DNA of 64,000 nt from Heliopora coerulea (Eukaryota > Cnidaria > Anthozoa > Scleralcyonacea > Helioporidae), in assembly GCA_030142905.1 (NCBI GenBank), contig JASJOG010000064.1, positions 558,001 to 622,000 on the forward strand. Reading direction: 5' to 3'. Under the pieces are notes generated by a model. That model searched no databases, was not told the DNA's origin, and saw only the letters and a list, made by a program, of their open reading frames with translations. Below are positions 1-49,900 of the stretch, piece by piece (the stretch's first letter is position 1; the number at the start of each line of letters is the position of its first letter). The position numbers and the translations under genes are program-made.

Positions 1-959
1 CTCTCTCCCACCAGGATCAGTCTTCTATTCCACTCTGGCGAACACCAGGCGATTTCACGTGTCAAGGACACACCCTGTCCCTTCCGCAGGAAAGTAAAGT
101 AGAAAAATTAAGCCGAGAAGTGTCATCTCGGGACTTGATATTCAAGTAGATGCAAGAATAGAAAAAGTAATACTGGTAATATTTCAACTCTATTTTAGAG
201 TCATTATTAAACTAACTAAATAAAAAAATTGCTCGAAACACGGTATGTAAAGGGGATATATATATATATATACATGTATTATTTAAAACCTGAGCAGGAG
301 TGCTTTATCGGGATTTAAGATTCATGAGGATTCATTTATTTAGGAATCATGAGGAAAACACAAAAGAAAATCATGAGCGTGTCGTGTCTTTATATGTGAT
401 AAAGACACATCGAGTGAACACCATAGAGATCATTATTTTATTAGCTAGTAGGAACATTGCAGCTAAATGTCACTCAACCGCGCGGAAAAAATTGATCGCC
501 ACCATACTGGATCAGGGTCAAAGGCCACTTCACTTTTATCTGGGGTTTTTTTTAATATTTTTTTGAAGAACGTAAAACAATTAAGGCAAAAGTAATAGAC
601 GACCTAATGACCACATAAGCAGTTTTTTTCTGCTATACAGTTAATAAAAACAAGCACGAAACAATTTCCTAAACATCAGCTGTTCGACCTCAAGGTTCTC
701 GAACAGACGGAAAAGGGCCTGGAGAAGGACAATTTATCCCCCCCCCCAACTTACTCAAAATGGCAGCGTTCAATTTTACCCCAATTTTTAGCCCTCACGC
801 CCTCTCATGTTTTATATCATCTCTATGATGAACTCTTTATTCCATAACGTACCACATCAACTTATTACGTCACAGCTCTCGACACCTTATGTAACGTCTT
901 ACAGCAGAATATTGAAAGTAAAACAAAGTAACAGTCCTATTCCTCTTGTCCCCACAGGC
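1..959. other. Intergenic sequence, no gene seen
   Basis: I see no credible coding region. Bases 330-420 share a block (gaggaaaacacaaaagaaaa and following) with 32035-32085, so part of this is a dispersed repeat. Bases 160-220 carry an 'aatatttcaactctatttta' block that also occurs in the foldback at 36022-36271 and near 50590. A short (TA)n run lies near 258-272 and a C-run near 740. Confidence 0.5.
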
Positions 960-1525
960 GTAGAGTATGGGCAGCTAAGGGATTTCAGTCCATTAGCGCA
1001 GCCAGGGGGGGCAGGGGGCAGTTGCCCCACTCTTTTCGTCCTGACTAGGTCTGTCGGTGCATCCAGTACATTTGTCGGTACATTAAGCCTGTCGCGGATT
1101 CCGTTTGCGTTGGAATTATTAACTTAAAAAATTGTTAAATAAACTACGGCAAAAGTGAAGTACGGAAAGACGTTCAATAGAAAATGTTCGTAAGGAATTC
1201 TGTTTTGTTTCGACAAAAATGGTAGATCCGGTCAACCCTTCTGGACAAAGTGGTTCTGGTAGCAGTAAAGATACGTTGGTATATATCATAGCTCACGTGA
1301 TGCGCGCACTTTTGTGAATCATGTGCGAAATTTAATTCCATTATACCAGCCAGAGCTAGCAAAGTAAAAATCATTTATTCCTTTATCGAATTTCAAGTTT
1401 CTCATGTCCTCGGTTTGGTTAACTTGATTTTTCCTCAATATTTGTCGGTATATTGTTAACATCTTGTCGGTACATTAGTTTAAAATCTCCCCTGTCTCCT
1501 CCACTTTCAAATTCCTTGTGGCGCA
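960..1525. repeat. Dispersed repeat, copy 1 of 2
   Basis: Matches 48105-48690 in the same order: a G-rich left edge ending in 'gttgcccc' or 'gttccctc', then 'gtctgtcggt', 'gtctgtcgcgga' or 'cctgtcgcgga' followed by 'tttgcgtt', then 'cttgtcggtacatt', and a right edge of 'cttcaaattcc' or 'cttccaaatttt' followed by a GCGCAG- or GCTACGCC-like end. The outer edges look like short imperfect inverted repeats, so a non-autonomous DNA element is plausible. The open frames inside it are not coding. Confidence 0.55.
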
Positions 1526-3248
1526 GCTGTTTCAGTTCCTTCAGAAATAGTTTTGGGAGAAAAGCCCCCTGGGATTATACAGCAATTGAAAAGTAATTGA
1601 TGAATGATAAGGTAACTGACGTACTGGTTGGGGTAATTTAACCGTCAAAGCCTCATTATTTCTTCTACCAAAGGCACCCATGATGCACCAGTGAAAATGA
1701 ACTAAATCCAACGCAGAAATTTGAGAACTTACTCAGTTGCCATCATGAATGTGTACAAATCTATCTTGGCCCGTTTGTCAATAGACAACCTTGTTGACAA
1801 CTTTATTTCAAAAGCCAGAGTGAGAAAGAACACATTTCGGTCTTCTAACTAGAGCTCTGATTTATATGATATTGAAGAATGTTATTATGTACTGTTGACA
1901 TAGTTGTTTGTCTAGTCTTATCCAGTGTCAGTGTTGAGTTTAAACATATTAATGATACTATTCAAAATTTCAAATTTGTTTCTTACATGTGGATGGGTTG
2001 TTTGGCTAGCTTGTTCAAATTAAAGTATCCTAATTTCCATAAAGTTTCTAACAACCACCAGTCTTAAGATCAGGCACATGCACCTCCAGTTTCACGTCCC
2101 TGGCAATAACAAAACTCTACGCCTATGCTTGTCTCAGTTTTTATGTGTATGAATTGATAACTATCACCTGTCACCGTAAGATGTTATCATGCTGTCATAT
2201 TCCAGCCTCTGTTCACAAGATCTTTTCAGAAACTCTAAAGAAAATGACACCATTTTGTAATGTAGGATGGTGGCCCACGGGAGGCAACTTTAGATGACAG
2301 TTTCTCCAGCAGTCTAGGGCATCAGTTTGATCTTCCTAACAACTTTTCATTATTTTCCACATAGCTGTCAATGAAAATACACACAAAACATCCTCACTGA
2401 AACCCAAATAAATCAAAGCTTGTTACAGGGTATACTTTTGGATGAAAATACTCCAATGAATAAATCAAGCAAGAAATAAAATTGCCTTAATATCACTTGA
2501 AAAAACTGTAGGACAAAATTTCTACTATTTTTTTTACCATTTTCAGAATATTTAGCACACCTTAAGGCCACATAGAATCACTGAACCTTTTTAACCCTTT
2601 CCTGTCTGAGACATCTTCTCATGATGAGTAAAATCTTCTGGCATCAGCCAGAGTAAAATTACAATGTCAGCTACTAAACAGAATTAAATACTTAATAGTG
2701 GAAAATTCTTTGAGAATAATTTTCTATGAAGTCATTTTTTAAGCCACACTGAATAAAAAGGGAAGTACAGTATATGGTAGTACAAAGGAAGGGAACTGAC
2801 ATGGAAAACTGTCATGGAAACTGTGACAGATGTGCAAAGTCACTCCTTACCTTTACAAGCAAATCAAAAACTAAAGCTGCAGTGGGGGGGAGGGGGGAAA
2901 TAACCCTTGACCTCAACCAAAAAGTGAAGGAGGGGATAATGGCACTAGGATCTAACCCTATACAGAAGGCAAATAATGAGCAGGAGGGTTTCCCAGGATA
3001 TCTTCCCAACAATCTTGTATGTGTGAACATTTTGTGATGTGTCCACAGTAGCCTTACTACAATTATAGTTTTTTTTATAAATTATTACATTTTTTTTTTA
3101 CAACCTTTTTCACTTGAAGTTTCACCAAATTTCCTCCAGATGTCAAGATTCACTAACAAAGTACAAATGTCGCACTTTTTAACAGAAATGGGGAGCTCTC
3201 CCCCCAAACATTAAAAGTAGGGGGGCTCAAGCCCCCTTGCCCCCTATA
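1526..3248. other. Intergenic sequence, no gene seen
   Basis: No supported gene, RNA or element boundary. The open frames at 1879-2067 and 2774-3037 lack recognisable domains and splice context. Bases 3187-3248 are a G/C-homopolymer-rich edge directly before the Tigger-like element. Confidence 0.4.
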
Positions 3249-3665
3249 CAGACAATCCCCTACTTACAATGGGGTTATGTTCTGATAAACCCATTGTAAG
3301 TGGAAAATATTGTAAGTCGAAAATGTTGTAAGTCGAAAATGTTGTAAGTCGAATGTAATACACCTAACCTTAACACAGATGGGCATTTTGTAGACATGAT
3401 GGATGCACAAAACACAACGTTATAGTGGGGTATCCAAAAAAAACGCTGGCAACACAGTAGAGTATTGGTTGTATACACTAGCGGCCGCGTGGCAGACTGG
3501 GAGATGCGAATCGCTGCCGCTGCCCAGCTGCCCAGCACCAAAAGAGTATCGTACCTATCGTACCGCATATCGCATGCCCGGGAAAAAATCAAAATTCAAA
3601 ATTCGAAGTACGGTTTCTACCGAATGCACGTCGCTATCGCACCATCGTAAGTCGGGGACCGTCTG
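3249..3665. mobile_element. Tigger-like (Tc1/mariner) non-autonomous element
   Basis: The ends are inverted repeats: the left end reads CAGACAATCCCCTACTTAC and the right end, in reverse complement, CAGACGGTCCCCGACTTAC. Each is flanked by TA (3247-3248 and 3666-3667), the target duplication of Tc1/mariner transposons. Inside the left end a 'ttgtaagtcgaaaa' block is repeated three times. No transposase is encoded in the 417 bp, so it is a MITE. The right subterminal sequence (3480-3660) resembles, from memory, a mammalian Tigger-group repeat (MER8-type). I could not run a search. Confidence 0.75.
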
Positions 3666-4308
3666 TACTGTATCTCCACCCCTGCCACAACTCCCTTTTC
3701 ATTGGGCTTCAATTGATTCCGCTTTATTTACTCACGAAAGCGTCAATTCTTGAAGCGTAGCCGACCAGACTCTGGTTTTGTTGGTATTGTGAAAAATAGC
3801 TGACCAATGTCTCGAACATGAAGAGATTCGCTGCATCGTTTTCCGCGGAGTAATCCTTTCACGATTAGTAAATCCATTTCAAAGAGTCATTCAAATCTAG
3901 ACCCAAGATTACACTGTTCTCCTGGGAATTGCTAAAGAGCAGCAGAAAACAAATTCGGTACCATGATGGAACAGATGACAGACTTGGAGTCATAAAATAG
4001 TGATTAGAATCGAACGACCAGTAAAGACCAATCGAATTCACTGGTAAACACTGCCGTACTCAAGATTTATACCGCAGGCGCTGGTAGGCAGCAGTGATCC
4101 TTGCCTTTGCCTCATGGAATGAAGTACTTCATGAAAGGTCGCCTGAATCGTTGTTTGGGTTTTGGAAATACGTGTACATGTACCGTAAGACGAGATTCGA
4201 AGTGTTTATATTTTTTTAACACGGTGCATTTTACACATTGGACTGCAGTCGACCCGAAGTCTTCGTTTTGATGCACTTTTTTTGTCATTTGTGAAAGGGA
4301 CAGGAGTT
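3666..4308. other. Upstream region of the UIMC1-like gene
   Basis: Non-coding; it should hold the promoter and 5' untranslated region of the UIMC1-like gene if the start at 4309 is right. I see no clear TATA box or other core element. A short upstream ORF (ATG at 4271, TGA at 4292-4294, seven codons) precedes the proposed start in another frame. Confidence 0.35.
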
Positions 4309-40814
<36,506 letters not shown>

Positions 40815-41217
40815 ATGACACTGTTTGAGGCGGGAGGGAAAAATGTAAAGGCCAGCGCTCCTCTTACTGAATTTCCGTCGAGTGGGCGCTGGGCTCACAC
40901 TTAAGGCGTGGATTCCCTATGCAACCATGCCAGACAAGTTACAATAGAAACTGTATCGTGTCACATGCTCTGCAACCACCGAGTTTCGCAACATTTTCGT
41001 TGCTGCAAGTGTTACGCGGAGTTAAACCAAGCTCTACTTTGTGCAAGGATTGCGGCAATGCTGCATCGGGTTTTGGGGGCGTTGCCCAGTATAACATCCT
41101 ACGTTCAGCTTACCTCACAAGTGTAATCGTGATCAGCGAATGAAAATGGATGACCGATTCAATCTTAGTCCTCTTTGGGGTGCCGTTTCACGACAAGTTG
41201 CGCAGAATATTGCCAAG
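40815..41217. other. 3' flank of the UIMC1-like gene
   Basis: Presumed 3' untranslated and intergenic sequence. Open frames at 40908-41143 have no recognisable domain. I did not find a convincing AATAAA signal. Confidence 0.35.
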
Positions 41218-41317
41218 TTAAATACACAACAACGGTAACTCCAAAAAGCGATATCATTTTAATTCGTTTGAACTAAAATGATATCGCTTTTCGGAGTTAC
41301 CGTTGTTGTGTATTTAA
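41218..41317. repeat. 100-bp palindrome
   Basis: Two 44-base arms, nearly perfect inverses ('ttaaatacacaacaacggta' ... 'taccgttgttgtgtatttaa'), separated by the 12-base loop 'attcgtttgaac'. I see one mismatch. It is either a very young foldback element or a structured transcript. Confidence 0.9.
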
Positions 41318-44300
41318 TTACAATACTCAGTGGTTCCCGTAATTATATTGCCTAGTATAACACTCTTTTATCGTGCAACTGCAACGCGAGGGATTCAGCC
41401 CTTGCGACACAGTTTGCAAGACATGTTGCATTGTATAACAGCGTCTTAAAATGTGATCCAAATTGTCCGATCGAAATCGCCGTATTAAGCCTGATTACCA
41501 CTTGGCAGAATTTTCGCTCTGGAGAAAATGTTTTCTTCGATTTTTCTAATTCTACTTGAATGCTCATAAGACGAAGAGAAAATTTCGTCCGCGTGGAAAA
41601 TTCTGCCTTGTGGAAATCAATCCTTAGTAGGCTTGGGGCCTTACTTATGACCTTACCACTTACGACCGAAGATGTCGCGTAATAGATGACTTACTCTCAT
41701 GCACAGGTTTGGGCGCAGCGCCCGCTCGACCAAGAATTGGTAAGTGGAGGTCGGCATTATTGTATTGAACAGATTGTTGAAATGCGATGCTAGGTTACAT
41801 TGTGGCACCGAATGGTAGGTTACATTCACTTAAGTTAGAAATATATGGCTAATGAATAGATGGCGCTAATCTGTTATTTTTAGTTAAATAACTTTTGGTG
41901 AGGTAAAAGAAGTTTTGGAATTCACACAAGATTGGGCTTACGTGCGTAATAATCTTATTACTCTTCTAACGTGCTTGAGTGGCGACTGTCAAAATTGGTT
42001 CCAGGAACCAAGGGGAAAAAGGAACTATAACCACCTGGAATATTCCACCGCATAAATGCAGTAAATTTGGCTATTTTTTAGAATTGTATTTTATCCTGCA
42101 ATAAATTTCGCTGTTGATTGACCGCCTGTTGGGGCTGTTTCCTCAAAATACTTTTCTTTGATAGGAGCGAAGAAGCGTAGAAGGGTCGTAACTTAATTCT
42201 TGAGGGACTCATGACTCGGTCTGTAAGCTTATTTTATTTGAAAAACTTTTGGAGAGATGAAGAATTGTGTTAACAGCTCTGCGATATCTTTCCTTGTTAG
42301 TGAGTTACTTAGATTCGTTTGGTATTTGAATGAGGTTGGCGTGACTTCACATTGCAGACTCAATGTGATTACTTATTAGAAAATCATATCTTTGGGATTA
42401 ATGAACGAAATCACTTGAAATTTTTCATATGGTATTGCTTATCAAGCCAAACATCGGTCGATCAGAGTATTGCCACCACAGGGACGTTTTAGCTCTCAGA
42501 TCAGCTTTGTGTTGCACACAAAATACATTTATTTTCTGGTAGTTCATCGCGATTTTCTTTTTAATTTTATTCTTGACTATCTATGCACATTTTTTATCTA
42601 AGTTTTATGTGCCGATAAAACTAAAAGTAGAAAAGTTTCGTCTTACATGTGCCAATAGGAACGAACGATTGAGCTTTAGGGATAGCGTAAACTGATAATC
42701 AAGGTTACCTTAGTAATGGTGTGTTTGGTTTCGTGAGGTATAGCGTCATGAGATGCATTCACGCAGCTAATTTCTTGTTATAACGTCAAAGATATGCGAG
42801 GTTTGCCAACACGCCAGTATACTGTGCCAACAATTTAACAACATGACGACATTGGATAACCTCATTGACACATTAAACAAGTCCTAATCCGATGTTTATG
42901 GAATATTGCCCAACAGATGAAACTTCTAAATTTGTCGTGCAAACATAATTTGCATAATGAAACCGTCCATAATAAAAATCCTTTTGTTTAATGTCCACCT
43001 TTACATCTCAAGGACGAAGTATGACCTAAAACACTATTCTTGATCTCTTCAAAAATTCTTTCAAAAAACAATTTTAATTTTCGAGTCATGGGCATTCTTG
43101 TAGCAAATGGTCCGATTTTTGTCAAATTTGGGCAAACCTATGGATTATGTCAGGCTTCTAAATTGTATTGGTGATGAGATGATGAGTTCGTGAACATTAA
43201 AGCCGCGACTAAACTTTCGAACATTGTACAATATTAGCCAACACTCTTCATGCAATCGTAATGATGGAAAGGCGGTTACAATTCAACAATTGCTGCACAT
43301 CATTGCTTTTCAAGCAAGATATTGGAACGAAAGCAAACGATCGTCCCAACGAACATTGTTCGGCCAAAAAATGTTGGCCAATGTTGTACAACAATGTTCA
43401 AACATTTAGCCGGTCCCGAACTTTCGCAGCCATTTGCGTGCGAATGTATTCACGGCCAAAATTTTTACCACTTTGACTCCCGACCTCCTGGAAATAAATA
43501 GATTGCCGAAATTATAAACTGCTTTTAAGTAAAACCTTTTGAGAGACGACTACGACATCTGCGCACAAGAGCCGCCGAAAATGTTGCCAAAACTGCGTGG
43601 TACATTTAATAACTGAGTTGGTGTTGCATGGCAGTTGTCATCCTTACGGCGACGTGTCGGTTCAATGATAATTGTCTTCCAAGACAATCGAACATTTGTT
43701 CAGCCAATAATATTAATTGAATCAAAGCTTATTTTGGGTTTAACATTTTCCCCAACAGTTCAAGAGGTGCAACACATGTAACTAGTAGCCGTTTTTTCGA
43801 TATTACAACTTTGTACAATGTATGAACATATAGCCCCAGCTTAAGCCATCATTCGGAAAACATCAGTACAACAATTTTGTTTTAACCAAAGGGACTGAAT
43901 GATTCGTCGTTTTGGAATGAATGATTCGTCGTTTGTGGAGTATTTGTCAACGTCGTCTAAGCTCGGACAAATACCGTGAACAAGACCATCTCCACGTTTT
44001 TACAGCGATGTTAATACTTAGTGGCTGATCTCGTGAAGAATTCCAATCCAGATTGACGAGGAATACCCTTTGAAATATTACGCTGACTTCCAGGCCGGAT
44101 TGAACTTTTGCAAATTCAGTCTGGTCATTCGGACTGAAATTGTTCATACTATTGCCCGCCTCTCAGAAAGTTTAATGCTATCGGGTATCAACTGTTAACA
44201 AGCTGACCAGAGTTGCTTAGAAGGTTTTTAGAGAAGCACAACATCTGCTGTTCGTTTCAATGTTAGTGATATGATGGTCAAGCTAGTTTCTCAAATGCCG

Positions 44301-45244
44301 TCACCTTACTAACTTGCTTAAGCTCCATGTTAACTTTATTGTTGCCTTTGTCAGTCCCGCTCTGAGGAATGTCGCGAACTGTAGTGCATTCTGTTCGACA
44401 TTAATGGTCTCAAGTGACCAGACGTGCGCCAAAATTTTGAAGCTTTTAGTGGCCCGGCGGTCAAAAAACCCGTTCCAACTGCATAACAATGACTTTGATC
44501 CATGGTTTCTTTCAAATGCTAAATTTAAACTCTTTGTGTACTGATGTCCACGTTTGCTCAGGCTATGTATATATAATTCATCTCGGTATTTGAAACCGCA
44601 GTTATGAATTAAGGGACATGTTTAGTCTTTAAAATTTGTTAATCGAAATATCGACTTTTTGCCTTCCACGCTAACAACTCTAAAATCCCCTTTAATTAAA
44701 GGCATCTCAACATAAATTGTCAACATAAATCACTTAAGTCGTTAATTTATAAACGTTGAAAAGTTCCCGCCTTTACTTTAGCCGTTTCCATTATTGATAC
44801 GATAAACAGTGAAGTACCTGTTACGATATAGTAAGTAGTTGTGTTTGGGAAAGTCTAAGGCTATAGAAGGCTGCTAAATTATGAAATAGGTTTTGGGTAG
44901 CAGACGTAACAAAATTTTTGGGAAAATATGAGCCGTTAAAATAATTGCCTTTTACACAAAGTGACGAGCTGAAAACACTTCTGTTTGAAACTGAAGAACG
45001 CAGCGGCCGTTCACAGCTTTGGTTCAGCAATCGACTTGTCGACGTATTCGTTCCCATGGTAACAGTATCATTTTACATACAGCAGCTGTAAATATGTTTT
45101 GTCTCTGCATCTCAGAGCAAGTATTGCTACTTGTAAGTTTTTTCCACCGGAAAATGAGCTGTTACAAAGAACTCAGACTCCCAAGATCAAGTCAAGAATG
45201 AATGTCGCTCCCAAGCTTTGAAACTTAGATAAACATTGGATGTA
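41318..45244. other. Intergenic region between the two host genes
   Basis: No supported gene. Bases 43195-43410 look like a decayed foldback ('gaacattgtacaatattagccaaca' and 'ttggccaatgttgtacaacaatgttc'). Bases 43900-43935 repeat 'gaatgattcgtcgtttt'. The promoter of the membrane-protein gene should lie at the right edge; I see no clear core element. A short upstream ORF begins at the ATG at 45199. Confidence 0.45.
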
Positions 45245-46980
45245 ATGGGTATTTTCAATATTAGTGTTGTTTTGAATTTGTATTTTATGGTACTTTTACA
45301 AAGCTGCCGAATGAGTTATGCGGATCAAGTTCGGTGGCAAAGTAAAACCATATTTGGAGTTTCAGAGAGAACGTCCCTTGAAGCTATGCTTGAATCAAGC
45401 GCTACAAGTCTACTTGTACAAGGTGGAAACAAAATTAATTTCAACCTAACCGTGTCTTATCGACGAGAGGAAGTTTCCAACAAATCTGTCGCTGAAGTAG
45501 AGAGCGCTGTTGAAAGCTACTGTCAGTATGTTCAAGAGCTTAAGAACAAAGATATTTATGTTGGAGGTGAGATCATCGTGAATTGTACGAATGTGACAAA
45601 AACTGTGGATTCAAATTACACGTGCAATAGCAGCGATGGAGTCAGTTGCATATTTAATTTCACACGGAATTCAACTGCTTTTTTCGGTAACTCAAGTTAC
45701 CTGAATGAAACAAGAAATGTCACTTCACATTCATTAATCGTAATGAAAGCACAGCGCAACGTAACTTCGCGTTTGTGTGTCAATGTAACGACGCCATTGG
45801 TTAAGGTTGACCCTGTAGTCAATCCTCCTTCACATTTCAATCTATCTCATCAGAATTTAGAGATTGAAGTTGAATTGCCCGCACAATTTCATATTGAGTC
45901 GATCGAGAATCTAGCATTGTCTCATCAGTTTGACAACATTACATTAAACTGTACTGAATACGTAGTCAACAGTTCTTACACCAAAAATCCAAGCAAGCCC
46001 AAGATTAAACTTCAAGTGCAATTTGCGAATATCAGCTGGAATGGTTCGATGGTGGTGTCCGCAATGGTGACTGAGAGAGTTCTACCGAGACAGTTCTTAA
46101 ACGTTACTGCTAATGTCACGTTATCAGGTGTTACCAAGTCTCTGTGGATTGGTTCTTACACTGTGCCTGGCCTTTGGTTTAAAAACATGGAAGTGAAAAC
46201 AACTTCTTTCCGTGAGACTCTTGGAAATCTCCTTACCGATGAAGAGGAAGTCGTAATTGAAACAATCGTCGTAATTCCCAGCGTCACCACTAACATCGAA
46301 GCGATAATTGCACTTCCAGTTTTTGCAGGTTCATTGCCAGTTAAAGTAATCTCTGCACGGCTTTCAAATGTGCAGGGAAATATTCAGTCATCTAATCTGC
46401 GATTGGGATCAAGCATTGGCTCGACTATTGTCCTTCGAGAGGTTGTTCCTTTGGACCCAGCGGCACCTACTTTGGTGAAGTTTGACTTTGGGAGAACGTT
46501 TAACCCCCCAGGAGTCGTCAACAGCAGTGTCACTTTACAAGTGACAGGTAAAGTTGACTCCGTTGGACGAAGTGATAGTTACGTTCCCAATTCACTTGGA
46601 AACATTTCGGCTTGGATAGTCTATACAACAGCTTTTGGCCAAGAAAATATCTCAAGTCCACAGTGGATTGAATTAGAACTGGGCCAACCACAGATTAAAT
46701 ACGAAATTAATTTTGTGAAGGACAATGGTGAAGTTGAAGGTGGAGATGAAATTGGCTGTCTGTTTCAGTTCTTCAACCCCGCATTTGCAACAGAGGCTGG
46801 CGATGTGATTTTAGACGTTGTATTTGACAGCCAAGATATCATGGTGATAAACTCCTCGGTAGCTGTGTGTAATATCTCGCTGGATAGTTCGAGTCCCTCA
46901 CATTGCCAAAACATCACTGCCTGGTCATTGTTGCTGAGTATAACAAACACAAACTCAAGCTTTCATATTCAATTCACTAA
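45245..46980 (+). CDS. Membrane-protein gene exon 1: signal peptide and N-terminal ectodomain
   Basis: The first in-frame ATG (45245) gives a signal peptide of about 26 residues (hydrophobic VVLNLYFMVLL core). The 578-codon exon carries more than 20 Asn-x-Ser/Thr sites, many clustered at 45580-45800, and several Cys. Repeat-like beta segments begin with DEEEVVIETIVVIPSVTTNI (near 46237) and GEVEGGDEIGCLFQFFNPAF (near 46733). One uninterrupted 1.7-kb exon, unlike the short exons downstream. Donor TAA|GTAAGT. Confidence 0.85.
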
Positions 46981-49900
46981 GTAAGTGAAAGGATTTTATT
47001 TGTTTTGTTAAATAAGTACTTTTTTTATTAATTTATCAAACATTTTGGGAAAGAGGCTATCGATCCCCACACTTTTTACCTATGGCTTTCCCACCCCTTT
47101 TTAACACGTGATCACTTATTTATGATCCGTTCCCCTCCTTTTCCAACCGTTCTTCCACCCCTATCCCGACTTCCTCACCCTATCAAAATCCTCTTCCAAT
47201 CTCATCCCCACTTCATTCCTACCCCTTATCTACTACCCTACCCCAACCCTTTCCACACTCAACGCAACCCGTCTCTCCTCAACTAGTCCCGAACTACTGC
47301 TCTAGGTGTGTCCCCAAGGGTGTATCATTTTGCACGCATTTATTCGTAATCTTTTTTTACCTTTTGTAGTTTGACAGCAGGTTTTGGTGTGTTTGGTGAG
47401 GTTGTGGGCATTGTCCTTACGTCTGTACCGGCGAGTGAAGAACTTAGGAACGAAGCCAACTTTCAGTATGACAGGCAAAGGTGGTTATCGGTTCGAGACC
47501 AAAAAGGACTGATTGCTGTGGTTAAACCAATACTGATGTCATCTGCTGTCGTTGTTTCTTCGTCAGTTTACAGTACATCTCAAACAAGTGCTACAATTGG
47601 CGAGAAGGTTAGCGTCAAGTAAATCAGTGTTTGTCGTGTTTGTGTGTTTGAGTGATGGTTCAGGTTGAGTATTATGCAAGGGCACATCTCTTTGGGAGCT
47701 GAACCCGTTCGAACCACGTAAACAGTGACAGTATTGACCGTAGTATTTTCCACTTCATGTTAAAGCGTGTCGAGTTAGGAGCTGTTTACACGGGCGATCC
47801 TTGCGATTTTTCTCATCCTGAAGATGCGACTGAGTAAACAACTCACCAAAGCATTGTACTGAATAGCTTTGCTTAGATAATCCGCAAGTTAATCCACTCG
47901 ATCGCATGTGGCAGGAGGCTAAAAATCGCAGCAAAAGTCGCCCGTGTAAACAGCCCTTTGTATCACCTTGATCCTTTGGTTTGTATGTCAAAAGACGCAA
48001 ACGAAAGAAAGTTTGATATTATGTAGAAAAGGATGATTGTTACATGTTTGTTTTGAAGGGTACGAAGGAGCACAACGGCTCCAGTTTTCATTACTGAAAC
48101 ATCAATAGCGTAGGCAGGGGAGGAGTAAACGGGGCAGTTCCCTCCCCCACACACTTTTTGATTAGGCAAGGTCTGTCGGTACAGCCACGATATTTGTGGA
48201 TACAGAAAGTTTGTCTGTCGCGGATTAGGTTTGCGTTTGTAATACCAGAATGGTAAGTCATTAAATACGTCCCAGCTTTCAAATTTAAGTGTACGAATAG
48301 CGTGCAATGCGAGGAATCCTGTTTCTACCGACGAAAATGATATGATGCGTGGGTACCGACGGATCCGGTCTGTCCTCAGGAAAAAGTGACGCTGGCGGAG
48401 ATAGTTGAACTAAAATGCGATATGTTAGCGTCATACGTCACTTGATGTGGTGCACATTTCCGTTTAATAAATCGTTTTCGAAATTTGATACCAGTCAAAG
48501 GTGGCGATGTAAAATTGTTCATTCTTTTATCGGATTTTGCTGGCAGTTTCAATTTTACCGTCACAGAAATGCTCTGGTTGCTTTTTCCTTAATTACATCA
48601 GTTGGTACGAGTACGAATGTCTTGTCGGTACATTTTGTCTCAAAATTTCTTCTCCCTACCCCCGCACTTCCAAATTTTAGGCTACGCCATTTGGTGACAT
48701 TCGTATCCATCCGGATTATACTTGGCTGAGTTATCGCTATTTTCTCTTTGAATGAGTTGAAATAGCCTTTGCTTTTATTTTTAGTTTATTGTGGTGCTTT
48801 ATGATTTTCCTTGAGTACCGTAGCATACTTTCTTCAATTAACTCGCAGTATTTGAACAGTTTAGATAATGTTCGCATTTCTTACTTTTGCAAGGTTACAT
48901 TTCGGATCACTGGAACAGTCCCAATCACAACAAATCGGGATTTTGCTATTATAATCGGGGATGGTTCTATCAGTTATGGCAGCGCAACTTTTCTTCACGT
49001 TGGAGACAATCTGATGGGCAGAGGTCTGACCACAGGAACAGGTACGGATCGTGTTTTTGAGAAAACATTAATCCTAGTGAGAGCATAATGTCAGTCATAT
49101 GCATGAAACTCTTGCGAGATCGGCAACTATACATTTAGTTTTCTCGTTAACGTACTCATATTTTCACTGTGTCAAATCAGTTGTAATCTTATTTTGGGTT
49201 TGGCAGGGGGAGTTGTATTTCTTTTAGAACGCTTTTACGAACCATGTAAATAAATCGAAAAAATAAACTGAGAAGCCAGTAGAATTATGGCATTTGGTAT
49301 TTCGTTTTTAATATATATAGTTATGTATTATGTAGATGGATTACTAGGTTTAAATTTTGAACTACGCATACATAAATCTACACTGCTTAGAGTACATATC
49401 GTAGTTCAGACAGTTTTACATACATTTGCTGCGAAAACAAACTGGTTAAATCTTGTTTGACAAATAGTCAAATCGCGGAAACGAAACGTTACAGCCACAG
49501 CTTATAATAGGTATTAGTGGCTCCACTGTCACTATCAGTTCGACCACTGCTATTGTTATCATTCGGCTTCTTTCCTTACCGTTACATATCTCATGACCAC
49601 TATTGTATGCTTGTTTATTTTGGTACATTGTTGTAGGATTAAATGTAACTTCCGGGCTCATTCCCGAAGCAGCAACGACGTTTTCTTCCGCCGTTTTGGT
49701 TGGTCAGTTCGGTGACGTATACAATACAGGAAATTCCTCGGCAGATGATGCCGCAATGTTTACCCTACAAGTCTCCTTTTTCATAAGGAATATTGTTGGT
49801 AACTTCAACAACCGAGTCCTGAAGGTTACAACTACCATTTACCACTTTCCAAATCGACGATACAAGTCTGATAAAAATTTTAAGGTAAATGTACACCCTG

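Noticed and set aside
807..1127. 106-residue open frame
   Set aside because: Straddles the edge of a dispersed repeat found again at 48.1 kb; no splice sites or domain.
3403..3753. 116-residue open frame
   Set aside because: It runs through the right end of the Tigger-like MITE and past its TA boundary; no domain.
40908..41143. Two overlapping Cys-rich frames downstream of the UIMC1-like gene
   Set aside because: Different frames of the same stretch with no conserved domain, start context or splice signal.
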